Shown here one piece after another: positions 1 to 8,617 of a stretch of DNA of 64,000 nucleotides. The notes beneath the pieces were generated by a model that was not told where the DNA came from, ran no database searches, and saw only the letters and a program-made list of their open reading frames with translations. Both the position numbers and the translations under genes were made by a program. Location: positions 6,944,001-7,008,000 of the forward strand of contig NZ_CP024608.1 in assembly GCF_002752675.1 (NCBI RefSeq). The letters run 5' to 3'. How positions within the stretch are numbered: position 1 is the first letter of the stretch; the number at the start of each line of letters is the position of its first letter. This stretch comes from Massilia violaceinigra (lineage in GTDB: Bacteria > Pseudomonadota > Gammaproteobacteria > Burkholderiales > Burkholderiaceae_D).

Positions 1-92
1 ATACTGGTCTTGGTGTCCGGCGCCGCCGCGAAGGCCAGCAGCGGAACGAACAGGATCGCGGTCGTCAGTTCTTTGATGTTTGTATAGGTCAT
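1..92 (-). CDS. Partial secreted protein, N-terminus only
   Basis: An ATG at 92 on the minus strand opens 30 codons that run off the left edge. The predicted start has a charged residue (K7), a hydrophobic core (AILFVPLLAFA) and an AAAP stretch, as in a Sec signal peptide. No strong Shine-Dalgarno is visible, and the rest of the protein is outside the window, so function cannot be given. It would be divergent from the transporter gene starting at 229. It could be a chance open frame. Confidence 0.42.
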   Translation of the reverse strand, partial: MTYTNIKELTTAILFVPLLAFAAAPDTKTS

Positions 93-228
93 ATGCGCGC
101 CAAAAAGGACATCGTATTCTATCAGCCATGCGAATGCCGGCCGGCGGCCGGTTCGGTTGCGTATCCCAACGCACGCACCTGGGTCATCGGATAGATTATG
201 ATGGGGCTATAAAAATTATCGAATTCAT

Positions 229-1299
229 ATGCAAACTCCTATGCACGAATACACCCTCCAGCAAAAATCGTTTCTGCTCCTTCTCGCCCTGGTCACCATC
301 GGCTTCGGCTGGATCCTGGCGCCGTATGCCGGTGCCGTGTTCTGGGGCGTGGTGCTGGCGATCCTGTTTGCGCCGCTGAACCGCTGGCTGCTCAAGAAGA
401 CCAATCACAAACCCAATCTCGCTGCCTTGCTGACCCTGATGTCGATCGTGGTCATGGTGATTTTGCCGCTGTCGCTGATCGCGGTGTCCCTGGTCGACCA
501 GGCCGCCACCGTGTACGAAATGGTCCGTTCCGGCGATCTGAGCGTGGGCAGCTACTTCAAGAAAATCATGGCTGCCCTGCCGCAGTGGGCCGTCAATTTG
601 CTGGAACGTTTCGACCTGACCACCCTGTCGAAGCTGCAGCAGAAAATGACGGAAGGCGCGTCGCAGGTCAGCCAGACCGTCGCGCGCCAGGCCATTCATG
701 TGGGCAGCTACACCTTCGATCTGATGGTCAGCATGTGCATCATGCTGTACCTGCTGTATTTCCTGCTGCGCGATGGCCAGGCGCTCGCTGCGCGGATCAA
801 GAGTGCCGTTCCGCTGAGCCGCAAATATAAACAGCGCCTGTTCAGCAATTTCACCGCCGTCACCCGCGCTACCGTCAAGGGCAATATCCTGGTCGCAGTG
901 GCGCAAGGCGCGCTCGGCGGCCTGATATTCTGGTTTCTGGACGTGCAGGCGCCGGTGCTGTGGGCCGTGGTGATGGCGTTCCTGTCGCTGCTGCCGGCAA
1001 TTGGCGCGGCGCTGGTGTGGGCACCGGTCGCCGTCTATTTCCTGGTCACCGGATCGGTCTGGGAAGGCGTGGTGCTGAGTATCTTTGGCGTGGTCGTGAT
1101 CGGACTGGTCGACAATATCCTGCGTCCTATTTTGGTGGGCAAGGACACCAAAATGCCGGACTACGTGGTGCTGCTCTCCACCGTCGGCGGCATGGCGCTG
1201 TTCGGCCTGAATGGCTTTGTGATCGGGCCGGTGGTGGCGGCGCTGTTCATCGCGGCCTGGGATCTGTTTGCCTCGGCCACCGAGTTTCACACCGACTAG
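229..1299 (+). CDS. AI-2E family transporter
   Basis: A 356-residue polytopic inner-membrane protein of the AI-2E/PerM family, whose members export small signals or act as exchangers; the substrate cannot be told from sequence. Hydrophobic segments lie at about residues 14-55, 62-88, 164-181, 222-273, 280-304 and 312-347. The family signature with DNILRPILVG lies in the fifth block, and a soluble helical loop at about 90-160 is typical. Length matches the family (about 340-370). An alternative start is M5, four codons downstream. It stands alone, divergent from the partial gene at 1-92 and convergent with the response regulator at 1337. Confidence 0.9.
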   Translation: MQTPMHEYTLQQKSFLLLLALVTIGFGWILAPYAGAVFWGVVLAILFAPLNRWLLKKTNHKPNLAALLTLMSIVVMVILPLSLIAVSLVDQAATVYEMVRSGDLSVGSYFKKIMAALPQWAVNLLERFDLTTLSKLQQKMTEGASQVSQTVARQAIHVGSYTFDLMVSMCIMLYLLYFLLRDGQALAARIKSAVPLSRKYKQRLFSNFTAVTRATVKGNILVAVAQGALGGLIFWFLDVQAPVLWAVVMAFLSLLPAIGAALVWAPVAVYFLVTGSVWEGVVLSIFGVVVIGLVDNILRPILVGKDTKMPDYVVLLSTVGGMALFGLNGFVIGPVVAALFIAAWDLFASATEFHTD

Positions 1300-1336
1300 G
1301 TTACATGCTGCAACCCGTGGACGGCGCTCGCACGCA

Positions 1337-1807
1337 TCAGTCGTCCGACTTCGGGTGCCAGCGCTGCAGCGGCGGCTCCGGCGACGTGAGCGCTTGCAGA
1401 CGCTTGTACAGCAGGCTGGTTTCCAGCAGATTGCAGATGCGCAGCATCGTCTCGATCAGGTCGAACGGCTTGGTCAGGAAATCCTTGGCCCCCAGGGACA
1501 GCGCACGTCGCCGGGCTTCCTGGGTCACGTCGGCGCTGATCACCATGACCGGACGAAACTCATTGGGCGGCGTGCGGCGCGCCAGTTGCTCCAGAACCGC
1601 ATAACCGTCCAGGTCCGGCATCATCAGGTCGAGCAGTACCAGGTCGGGATCGAAAGCCGATACCAGGTCGAGCGTGCGGCGCGGATCGGTGGTGCTGACG
1701 ACGTTGCGAAACCCTTCTCCCGTCAGCATGTCTTCGAGGATGTTGACGTTCTCGATTTTGTCGTCGACGATCAGGAGCCGCATGGCATGCAGGTCGGATA
1801 TATTCAT
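1337..1807 (-). CDS. Single-domain response regulator
   Basis: A 156-residue CheY-like receiver with almost no output domain. Acidic pocket D15/D16, phosphoacceptor D60 (LVLLDLMMPD), switch S91 (VISAD) and conserved K113 (LTKPF) are all present. About 30 residues follow the receiver and resemble the helical tail of stand-alone regulators. Its start overlaps the kinase stop by 4 bases (ATGA), so it is translationally coupled and is probably phosphorylated by, or relays phosphate with, the hybrid kinase. Last gene of a three-gene minus-strand operon. Confidence 0.9.
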   Translation of the reverse strand: MNISDLHAMRLLIVDDKIENVNILEDMLTGEGFRNVVSTTDPRRTLDLVSAFDPDLVLLDLMMPDLDGYAVLEQLARRTPPNEFRPVMVISADVTQEARRRALSLGAKDFLTKPFDLIETMLRICNLLETSLLYKRLQALTSPEPPLQRWHPKSDD

Positions 1808-3735
1808 GGCATCAATCGGTCCAAAGTAGCAAAAAACAGGCTCACGTCGAGCGGCTTGGTCAGGTAGTCGGCGGCGCCGGCGGCCAGTGCGCCGGCTATG
1901 GTCGCAGGCAAGGCGTCGGCGCTGACCACCACCACCGGCGTCTGGCTCAACCCGGGCGTGGCGTGCAGCTGCGCGAGCACGTCGAGTCCGGATACGTCGG
2001 GCAGGTGCAGGTCCAGCAGCACCAGATCGGGCCCATGCCGTTGCGCCAGCGCCAGGCCTTCGCTTCCGGTGGATGCGCTCAGCAGGGTGATGTTGGCGCG
2101 CTTCGCCAGCAGGATCTCGACCAGCGCCAGGTTGGAGGACTGATCCTCGATATAGAGCACGGTACAGGCGCGCTGCGATGGCGGCGCCGCAATGCTGGCC
2201 GGCTGCGCAGCGTGCGCATGGCCGGCCGCAGCGCTCAGCGGCAGCTCGACGCGGAAGGTGCTGCCCTTCCCCACCGTGCTTTCCATGCCGATGTCACCGC
2301 CCATGGCGCGCACCATCTGCAGCGACACCGCCAGCCCCAGGCCAGTGCCCTCGCCGGGACGATGCTCGGCGCCCAGCCGGTCGAACGGCCTGAACAGGCG
2401 CGCTTGCAAGGATGGATCGATGCCCGGGCCGTTGTCGCTCACGCCGATGCGCGCGCGTTCGGCGTCGGCCTCGACGCGCAGCGATACAGTCCCGTTCGGA
2501 TGGTTGTACTTGACCGCGTTCGATAGCAGATTGAGCATCACCTGCAGCAAGCGCTTGCGGTCGGCCAGCACGTGCACGCCGGACGATGGCGCTTGGGCGG
2601 CCAGGGTCACGCCGCGCTCGCCCGCCATCGGGGCGATTAGTGCCAGCGCTTCGCGCAGCAGGCTGTCCACCTCGACCGGCTCCGGCTCCAGGTCCATATG
2701 GCCGGTTTCGATGCGGGCGATATCGAGTACTTCGTTGATCAGCGCCAGCAGGTGACGGCCGCCTTTCAGGATATGGCCGACGTGCTCGCGCTCGGCGGGC
2801 ATCTTGAGATCACGTTCGAGCAACTGGGCAAAACCCAGAATCGCGTTGAGCGGCGTGCGCAGTTCATGGCTGGTGCGCGACAGAAATTCGGTCTTGGCCT
2901 TGCTGGCGCGTTCGGCTTCGCGATAGGCTTGCTCGGCGTCGGCGCTGCGGGCCGCCAGCAGCATGCTGGCATGCTCCATCCGCGCCGCCAGCTGGCCCAG
3001 CTCATCGGTTGCCGGTGCGATCGGCGCCAGCGGCGCGCCGCGCGCCAGCCGCTCCGCGTTATCGGCCAGATCGCGCACGCGCCGCCCGATGCCGGTTGAA
3101 AACAGCAGCACCACGATGACCGCGCCCAGCACCCCGGCCGCGCTGGCGACGCCGGTGGCGACCATGGTGCGCATGTAGACCTGGTCGGCGAAACGCTCGC
3201 TCTCGCGCCGCAGCACGTCTTCTCGCGCCAGCATGGCGTCGATGTGGCCGCGCAGCTCATCCAGCACCACCTTGTTCGATACCAGAATCGGCACCAGCGT
3301 TGCCGCCGGCGTGGTGTTGCCGAGGGCGACCAGTTCGCTCAAGCCCTCGCTTTTTCTCGCGGCCAGGGAGGCGACCTGGTCGAGCAAGGCATTCTGCTGC
3401 GGATCGCGAATCTGCACGCGCAGCCGGCGCAAGGTGCGCGGCAGCTCGGTTTCGGCAATCCGGTAGCGCTCCAGGAAATTCGCCCGCCCTGTCAACAGAT
3501 AGCCGCGCACGCCAGTGGCGGCCTCGGCCAGCAAGGTATGCACTTCCTGGATGTCGTGCTGGATCTGCAAGGTGCGCTGCACGCCCTGCTGGGCGCGGCG
3601 GCTTTCGGCCCCCATCAGATAGCCGGAGGCGAGCGCGCCCAGCAGGATCACCAGCGGCACCGCGATCAGCACCAGCCCCTTCACGCGCAAGGAGCGGTTC
3701 GACCACCATTGGGACCAGCTCGCCAGCACGCTCAT
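1804..3735 (-). CDS. Hybrid sensor histidine kinase
   Basis: A 643-residue inner-membrane kinase. TM1 at 20-40 and TM2 at 192-212 flank a helical periplasmic region resembling a CHASE3 sensor (motif GVRGYLLTG at 76-84). HAMP follows (about 213-265), then HisKA with phosphoacceptor H290 (SHELRTPLNAILGF) and HATPase_c with N406 and glycine boxes at 434-440 (DNGPGID) and 463-470 (GTGLGLAV). The C-terminal receiver has D575 and K627. It overlaps both neighbours by 4 bases, so regulator, kinase and response regulator form one operon. The signal sensed is unknown. Confidence 0.93.
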   Translation of the reverse strand: MSVLASWSQWWSNRSLRVKGLVLIAVPLVILLGALASGYLMGAESRRAQQGVQRTLQIQHDIQEVHTLLAEAATGVRGYLLTGRANFLERYRIAETELPRTLRRLRVQIRDPQQNALLDQVASLAARKSEGLSELVALGNTTPAATLVPILVSNKVVLDELRGHIDAMLAREDVLRRESERFADQVYMRTMVATGVASAAGVLGAVIVVLLFSTGIGRRVRDLADNAERLARGAPLAPIAPATDELGQLAARMEHASMLLAARSADAEQAYREAERASKAKTEFLSRTSHELRTPLNAILGFAQLLERDLKMPAEREHVGHILKGGRHLLALINEVLDIARIETGHMDLEPEPVEVDSLLREALALIAPMAGERGVTLAAQAPSSGVHVLADRKRLLQVMLNLLSNAVKYNHPNGTVSLRVEADAERARIGVSDNGPGIDPSLQARLFRPFDRLGAEHRPGEGTGLGLAVSLQMVRAMGGDIGMESTVGKGSTFRVELPLSAAAGHAHAAQPASIAAPPSQRACTVLYIEDQSSNLALVEILLAKRANITLLSASTGSEGLALAQRHGPDLVLLDLHLPDVSGLDVLAQLHATPGLSQTPVVVVSADALPATIAGALAAGAADYLTKPLDVSLFFATLDRLMP

Positions 3736-4505
3736 GGATTGGTCGCGCCGGAATGGCCGAAGCCGAGTTCGACCGCGCGGGCGGCGACCTGGGTGCGGTC
3801 GGCCAGGCCGAACTTGTGGATGATGCGCTCTACATGCACCTTCACCGTGCCGGGCGCGATGCCCAGGCGCAGGGCGATGTCGGCATTGGTCAATCCGTGC
3901 GGCAGCAGACCCAGCACCTCGCGCTCGCGCGGCGTGAGCGGAGTGAGCAGCTTGGCCGATTGCGCGGCTGGCACCGCAGGCCGCGCGGCGCCTTGCGGCA
4001 AGGCCGAGGCCAGCATGCTCGCCAGGGTGGACAAGGCGGCCAGGTCGGCCTCGCCGGGGACCGGCAGCGGGCGGCGGCTGGCCAGTTGCAGCACGCCCAG
4101 CGCGCGCCCCGCTGACCGCAGGGGAAACAGCAGTTCGATGCCGGCCATCGCCCCGGCCGGCAGCAGCATCTGGCTGACGCTGTTGCGCCGGACCAGCACG
4201 CCCGCCTCATCCTTCAAACCCGCAGCTAGGGCGCCTTGCGCGGGAAAACGCATGCCCGCGGGCAGAACCTCGCCCCGCGCCGCCTGCACGCGCAGCGCGC
4301 CGTTGTCGCCGGCCAGCACGCTGCCGCAGTCGAAGGCGGAAAACGCCAGGGCAAAACCAAGCATCGCGTCGAGCGCGGTGGCGGCCTCGCGCGCGGCGAG
4401 CGCCTGGCCAGCTTCGTGCAGCAGACGCAGGCGGGCGGTATTGGCTTGCTGCTCGCGGTAGTGCTCGCGCAGGGTTTGGGCGGAGGGAGATGAGGTACGG
4501 GGCAT
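3732..4505 (-). CDS. GAF-like domain LuxR-type transcriptional regulator
   Basis: A 257-residue cytoplasmic regulator. Residues about 30-165 resemble a GAF-type sensor fold, and residues 187-248 are a clear LuxR/FixJ helix-turn-helix (LTPREREVLGLL, then the recognition helix around PGTVKVHVERII). There is no receiver domain, so input is probably a bound ligand or contact with the kinase. It is first in the operon and its stop overlaps the kinase start. The promoter should lie in the 132-bp divergent gap at 4506-4637. The GAF assignment is by overall pattern and is less certain than the DNA-binding domain. Confidence 0.88.
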   Translation of the reverse strand: MPRTSSPSAQTLREHYREQQANTARLRLLHEAGQALAAREAATALDAMLGFALAFSAFDCGSVLAGDNGALRVQAARGEVLPAGMRFPAQGALAAGLKDEAGVLVRRNSVSQMLLPAGAMAGIELLFPLRSAGRALGVLQLASRRPLPVPGEADLAALSTLASMLASALPQGAARPAVPAAQSAKLLTPLTPREREVLGLLPHGLTNADIALRLGIAPGTVKVHVERIIHKFGLADRTQVAARAVELGFGHSGATNP

Positions 4506-4637
4506 ACGCGCAGTATATGCCGAACGGCAGAGCTTGGGCTAGGCCTGGCGGCGGACGCCAAGGCGCTGGCGAGGGGCGATAGTGTGTCTGTCGCAGCAAA
4601 CAATGCGCCATCCACTTTGACTTAACAGGAGAATTTC

Positions 4638-5132
4638 ATGAATAAACTGATCCTTGCCGCTTCCCTCTTCGCTTGCAGCGTTGCGTATGCCAAGGAGCCG
4701 CCGCGGGTGTACGGCAACGAAGCCGTCGCGCCGACCGCCAAGCAGGATCGCGAGATTGCCGGCCTGTTCGACCGCTGGAACGCCGCGCTGGGCACCGGGA
4801 AGCCGGCCGAAGTGGTCAAGCTGTATCACCCGAAGGCGGTGTTGCAGCCGACCGTGTCGAACCACGTGAGGCCGACGCCGGCGGAAATCGAGGACTATTT
4901 CGTGCATTTTCTGGAACTGAAGCCGCACGGCGTGATCAATTCGCGTCATATTCAGATGCTGAGCAAGGATAGCGCGGTCGACAGTGGCGTGTACACCTTT
5001 GACATCGTCAAGGATGGCAAGCCGGCCAAGGTGCAGGCGCGGTACACCTTCGTGTACAAAAAGCTGGGGAAGGAATGGCTGATTCTGAAGCACCATTCGT
5101 CGGCGATGCCGGAGCAGGTGGCGTTGAACTGA
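4638..5132 (+). CDS. Secreted SnoaL-like (SgcJ/EcaC-type) protein
   Basis: A 164-residue protein with a cleavable Sec signal (MNKLILAASLFACSVAYA, cut after AYA at about residue 18) followed by one NTF2/SnoaL-like cone-fold domain. Family-typical parts are IAGLFDRWNAAL, LYHPKAVLQPT, IEDYFVHFLELKPHGVI and the closing WLILKHHSSAMPE. Relatives act as calmodulin-kinase-association-like or polyketide-cyclase-like proteins, mostly uncharacterised, and no catalytic claim is made. AGGAG sits about 10 bases upstream. Monocistronic, divergent from the regulator operon. It is the last clearly intact chromosomal gene before the accessory stretch. Confidence 0.82.
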   Translation: MNKLILAASLFACSVAYAKEPPRVYGNEAVAPTAKQDREIAGLFDRWNAALGTGKPAEVVKLYHPKAVLQPTVSNHVRPTPAEIEDYFVHFLELKPHGVINSRHIQMLSKDSAVDSGVYTFDIVKDGKPAKVQARYTFVYKKLGKEWLILKHHSSAMPEQVALN

Positions 5133-5178
5133 GACGGGGGACGCTGCGGGCGTGAGGAAGATAGGCCCGTTGCCGGGT

Positions 5179-5456
5179 CTACGGAATGACCGTGAGCATA
5201 AGCGTCTCTGAAGCAGGCGTCAAAGTTGCTTCTACCAACCGATTAGCTGACATGCTGCCTGAGCTCGTGCCAGCTAGGTACTCGGCCACAAACTCAGGAG
5301 TCGATTGTACACTGGCGCGGTGGTGGAAAAATAGCGTATATCGTCCGTGTAGGAGCGCAAGGTGGCTTTTGATTGCGCTGCTGAGGCGTATGCGGCTGCC
5401 AGCACGGCCAAGTTGCCAGGAGCGGTTCTAAGCGGTCTGGTTGTTGGCGAGTACAT
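5179..5456 (-). pseudogene. Tyrosine recombinase, N-terminal fragment with frameshift
   Basis: The minus strand encodes LAAAYASAAQSKATLRSYTD then DIRYF, the start of a SAM-like core-binding domain of phage-type integrases (compare the usual RAYxxDWxxF). A frame change at the A5 run 5327-5331 (T5 on the coding strand) leads into ASVQSTPEFVAEYLAGTSSG, the expected continuation, and the frame stops at 5179. Restoring one base joins the two parts. No catalytic domain remains, so this is a dead remnant, probably of the element that brought in the 5-11 kb region. The family call is by pattern only. Confidence 0.6.
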
Positions 5457-5604
5457 TGGAAAGGGGATGGTGAAACGATTTCGAACGTGTTGAAGTTTTC
5501 ATGGGTCGTTCGGCGGCCGACAATATTTCATTAGAGGAATCTGGCCGAATTAAAAAAGCGGGACACATCGGCCGCCGATCATCGATAAGTCGGATGAGAA
5601 TTGT

Positions 5605-5896
5605 TCAATACACATCTGGCGGCAACAGTGTTGTGGACGCGAGGTCTGCTTCAATGATGATCGCAAACCACTCGACGCCAATATGCGCGTACCGTGCTCG
5701 ATGGCTTCCGTGTTGGCTCGGGCATCGTCGTCGCTGACGGTACCAAAGTCACCGCGCTCATGCCTGTTGAGCAATGTATCAGAATTCACGCCCGTACGGT
5801 CCAACCGCTCGAGTGTTCAGGTGTGACGCCGAGAGCCACCAGTGGGACCAGCGCCTTGGCCACTATCAGCGTGGCATTGCTGGTTGTTGGGGACAT
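5605..5896 (-). pseudogene. Short conserved plasmid/island-type protein, twice frameshifted
   Basis: Three frames together give a protein of about 97 residues. It begins MSPTTSNATLIVAKALVPLV, continues DRTGVNSDTLLNRHERGDFG and ends EADLASTTLLPPDVY. It matches the layout of a small family common on plasmids and islands: a central LLxRHxxGDxG, acidic SDDDARANTEA, and an ending like ITEADRxxTTxLLPxxY. The frame changes near 5804 and near 5685, each explained by one missing base. No biochemical function of the family is known to me. Either real decay or an error-prone assembly would give this picture. Confidence 0.55.
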
Positions 5897-5912
5897 TTTT
5901 TTTTGCTGCATT

Positions 5913-6280
5913 CTACTTCAGTATTAAAGGATGGATCACGATGGTACGGTCGAATTCTCGATCCGCGTCGTAGGTGTCTATCGCGATGCACAGTTCGGCG
6001 CTGGCGCTGATCTTCGTCACTTCCTTCCAGACGCAAAGATCGAGCCGTAGGTTTCGCCTAGGCTTTGCTAGGAAATCGCCGTCGCCCCTATTCCAATACG
6101 GACCAGTCTTCGGCAAGCCAAGCGCTTCACCGTTCTTGACTACGTCCTCCAAGGTAGTGCCGCTAAGGAAGGCGATACACGCCAATGCGCATGCGTGGCG
6201 ATCATTTCTGGGCCAACGTGGGCAAATACTGGTTCAAATCCGGCCGTTGTTGACTTTAGGGTATTTGGAATGGTGGACAT
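5913..6280 (-). pseudogene. C39-like/papain-like protein, frameshifted
   Basis: From ATG 6280 (GGAG about 9 bases upstream) the minus strand reads MSTIPNTLKSTTAGFEPVFA. It then changes frame at the GGG run 6210-6212 into NDRHACALACIAFLSGTT, TGPYWNRGDGDFLA and FDRTIVIHPLILK, ending at 5913: about 123 residues once one base is restored. The Cys-rich start of the second part and a late IVIHP resemble the Cys and His regions of small peptidase-C39-like proteins (ND-C-GVAC-AMLxG type). The resemblance is modest and the protein may be unrelated. Confidence 0.42.
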
Positions 6281-6680
6281 GAAAAGGCTCCAGATGTTAT
6301 AAGAGAATACGCACAGCGACACCGGCCAAGCCAAATATGCAGTAGCGAAATACGTTCGTACTTTTGCTTGCTGGAAGAGCGGTTGTACTTAAACTTCCGG
6401 GCCAGCCACTTCAAGAGGAGCGCTGCTTCACGTTCGATCAAACAGAGCCGGCTGGTTGCGGTGTCGCTTCTTGATGCTATATTACCGCTCAAAAAATTAC
6501 CATAAAACAATAAATTAAGGTTGTACCAAGCGATCATTTCACACTCCGTGAACAAATGTAGCGACGCCAGATGCCCTACGGGTCGCATCTCTGCAGATTC
6601 CCCCACCAACGCCAACAAACATTGACAAACGGCAAATAATTTGTGACATTACCAATCCGAACACAACCTTGGTGGGCCAG
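6281..6680. other. AT-rich gap upstream of the accessory operon
   Basis: A 400-base stretch without a convincing gene. A minus-strand frame from 6540 to 6256 (starting MIAWYNLNLLFYGNF) is open but unrecognised and overlaps the C39-like gene start, so it is not called. TTGACA at 6622-6627 is a good -35 candidate for the operon beginning at 6681; the matching -10 (GACATT, 6645-6650, spacing 17) is weak. Confidence 0.35.
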
Positions 6681-7682
6681 ATGGATATATCGCAAGCGAA
6701 AATCCGAGGTTTCATTACGCACTCGGTCGGGAACAAGTTACGTGATGAAGCATTTGTTCTGTCTAATGAAACTGCGAAGCTCGATGAGAACGTTTCGTCA
6801 ATAATTCTGAAGAACTACCTTGGCGGGCTAAAAAATTCTGACTCGTATAGGTTCTTTCACGAATCAGATACGAATCTCAATGAAATAAGAGTCTTCTCAA
6901 ATGAGATCTTTAATGGATCAAAAAATTTTGTGGAAGCATCTAATAAGATAGCTAAGCATTTATATAGTAAATCCACTCACCCGAGTGTCCCAGCGGGCGA
7001 TCTCTTTATAGTCTTGTTCTCTAATCTGACTATTGACGGACAAGAAGTAGATGCACTTGGAATATTTAAGACAGAGACAAAAGAAGATTTTCTATCTGTC
7101 TATGAAGAAAATGGCGCGCTGAACGTTCGCGGCAGTCTAGGGATCGATCCGCGCAACTTGCAAAAGGCAGCAATTATCCCCGCTGGTCAAGACATGCTTT
7201 TCGCTTTTGAACGCGGATCTTCAACCGCTTATTGGCTTGACGATTTCTTGAAGGTCGAAAAACTAGCAACGAAAAAATCAACAGCGGCTTACGTTGCCCG
7301 ATTGATTAAGGAAACCGTTAAAGAGATAGGCGAACCGCAAGCTGTGGCTGGCTATCAGGATGAGATCCACCGAGTACTATCCGTTGAAGCACCTACAGTC
7401 AGAGACATACTCGATGCTGGGCGGCCGTTTGTCGGTGACGATCAATCGATTAACCTGCGTGGTTCAGTGGACCTCGCCACTGGCCTTACTTTAGATCCAG
7501 ATCACATACTTGAAGCGAAATTGGTGCAACGAGCAGCCACGAACGCCTTTAAACGCATCCCTATCACCCGTGGCATTCATTTAGTGCTTTCAGGCAAAGG
7601 TTTGACGGGAGCGATAAACACGGAATTCTCCGATGACCGTCGATTTGTGACAATTACGATCGAAATGAAAGAGACGAAATGA
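6681..7682 (+). CDS. 37-kDa nucleoid-associated protein (YejK/NdpA-type)
   Basis: A 333-residue protein matching the nucleoid-associated NA37/YejK family in length (E. coli YejK is about 335). Family-like parts are ITHSVGNKLRDEAF at the start, SIILKNYLGGLK, YRFFHESDTNLNEIRVFS, AKHLYSKSTHPSVPAGDLFI and the VDALGIFKTETKEDFL strand pair. Known relatives bind DNA. The start chosen is ATG 6681; an in-frame TTG at 6669 is less likely. It opens a four-gene operon and its stop overlaps the next start by 4 bases. Base composition is clearly more AT-rich than the flanking chromosome, pointing to transfer. Not a housekeeping location. Confidence 0.75.
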   Translation: MDISQAKIRGFITHSVGNKLRDEAFVLSNETAKLDENVSSIILKNYLGGLKNSDSYRFFHESDTNLNEIRVFSNEIFNGSKNFVEASNKIAKHLYSKSTHPSVPAGDLFIVLFSNLTIDGQEVDALGIFKTETKEDFLSVYEENGALNVRGSLGIDPRNLQKAAIIPAGQDMLFAFERGSSTAYWLDDFLKVEKLATKKSTAAYVARLIKETVKEIGEPQAVAGYQDEIHRVLSVEAPTVRDILDAGRPFVGDDQSINLRGSVDLATGLTLDPDHILEAKLVQRAATNAFKRIPITRGIHLVLSGKGLTGAINTEFSDDRRFVTITIEMKETK

Positions 7683-8617
7683 GCGGAGAAAAATCGAAAA
7701 GTTCAGGCGAACACGGTGAAAAGCTTGGGCTTAGCTTCTTAGAAATGATCGTGTGGAGTTCAAGTCTGAAGTCTGTTAGTATCAAATGCAATAACGGAAA
7801 ACATCGGACTCCCAACGACAACCAAAAAGGCAGTCACGGTGACGATCGGGGATACATTTACAACAATCCATTTTATGACAATAGAACAGATGTTGTGCAT
7901 ATCTCCATCAAGAATAACCTAGACGGGTATTCCGAGCGTGATTCTGAACTCAAAAGTCAGTTCAAGGGTCATCTCGAGGAAGCAAATGAAATTATCGCTT
8001 GCGCGCAGTATGATGCAACGTTGTTAGACCAGCTTTCAAGTTTCAATGGCAGACGGCATAAAGAACACTCAGGATTGCTTATTTGGACCAGCACTGATTT
8101 AAAGTCTGCTGATCGTAACATTCTGTCAGTTATAAAGAATGTAAGGCTAGATGAAACTTGCACAAAAAATGTCTATTTTTTCGATGGCGCACGAATCGAC
8201 TTTTTCAAAAAAATCATCGACCATTCCAACACAGCATCAAAGGGGAACTACGAATTTTTGTATCCGGAAACGGGGAATCTTGTCAACAGATTAGACGAAC
8301 GCCACGGAAAAGTATTACCGTTAGAAATGATTATTGCAGACGTCATTCCGATGAAGGTTGTCATAGACGGGCAAGAGACATTGTTTGTTTATGTCAATCA
8401 AGCATTCGAACGCGATGCATACCGTCGAGTGCTTTCCTTAGCCCTCGGCATAGCAGGCGCGTGGCCGCGCGAAGTACGCATCGGCTTTCCCGATTTCAAC
8501 GTGGCGCATCATGGTAACGAAGCACGCAGTTCAGAATTGCCATTTGTAGCGCGGGAAAAAAAATTCATTCCCTTTTGCTTTATTCCATCCAACTTGGATT
8601 CTCTGACAAATGACTGA
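7679..8617 (+). CDS. Unknown 312-residue protein, possible PD-(D/E)xK nuclease
   Basis: Not confidently recognised. The N-terminal 80 residues have the order seen in some restriction-like nucleases: E11/E14 in the first helix (GEHGEKLG), HGDD at 53-56, and a strand ending HISIK at 74-78, so E..D..xIK could form a PD-(D/E)xK site. A helical stretch (FKGHLEEANEIIACAQ) and a strand, SGLLIWTSTD, follow. The ISIK strand also recalls GapS4a-type defence nucleases, but I could not compare them. It is translationally coupled to the upstream gene (ATGA) and overlaps the next by 8 bases, so the three products are probably made together. No signal peptide or membrane segment. Confidence 0.7.
   Translation: MSGEKSKSSGEHGEKLGLSFLEMIVWSSSLKSVSIKCNNGKHRTPNDNQKGSHGDDRGYIYNNPFYDNRTDVVHISIKNNLDGYSERDSELKSQFKGHLEEANEIIACAQYDATLLDQLSSFNGRRHKEHSGLLIWTSTDLKSADRNILSVIKNVRLDETCTKNVYFFDGARIDFFKKIIDHSNTASKGNYEFLYPETGNLVNRLDERHGKVLPLEMIIADVIPMKVVIDGQETLFVYVNQAFERDAYRRVLSLALGIAGAWPREVRIGFPDFNVAHHGNEARSSELPFVAREKKFIPFCFIPSNLDSLTND

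Noticed and set aside
196..1290. Long minus-strand open frame opposite the AI-2E transporter
   Set aside because: Composition is Gln/His/Arg-rich and low in hydrophobics, typical of an antisense shadow in GC-rich DNA; the plus strand has a full transporter family match.
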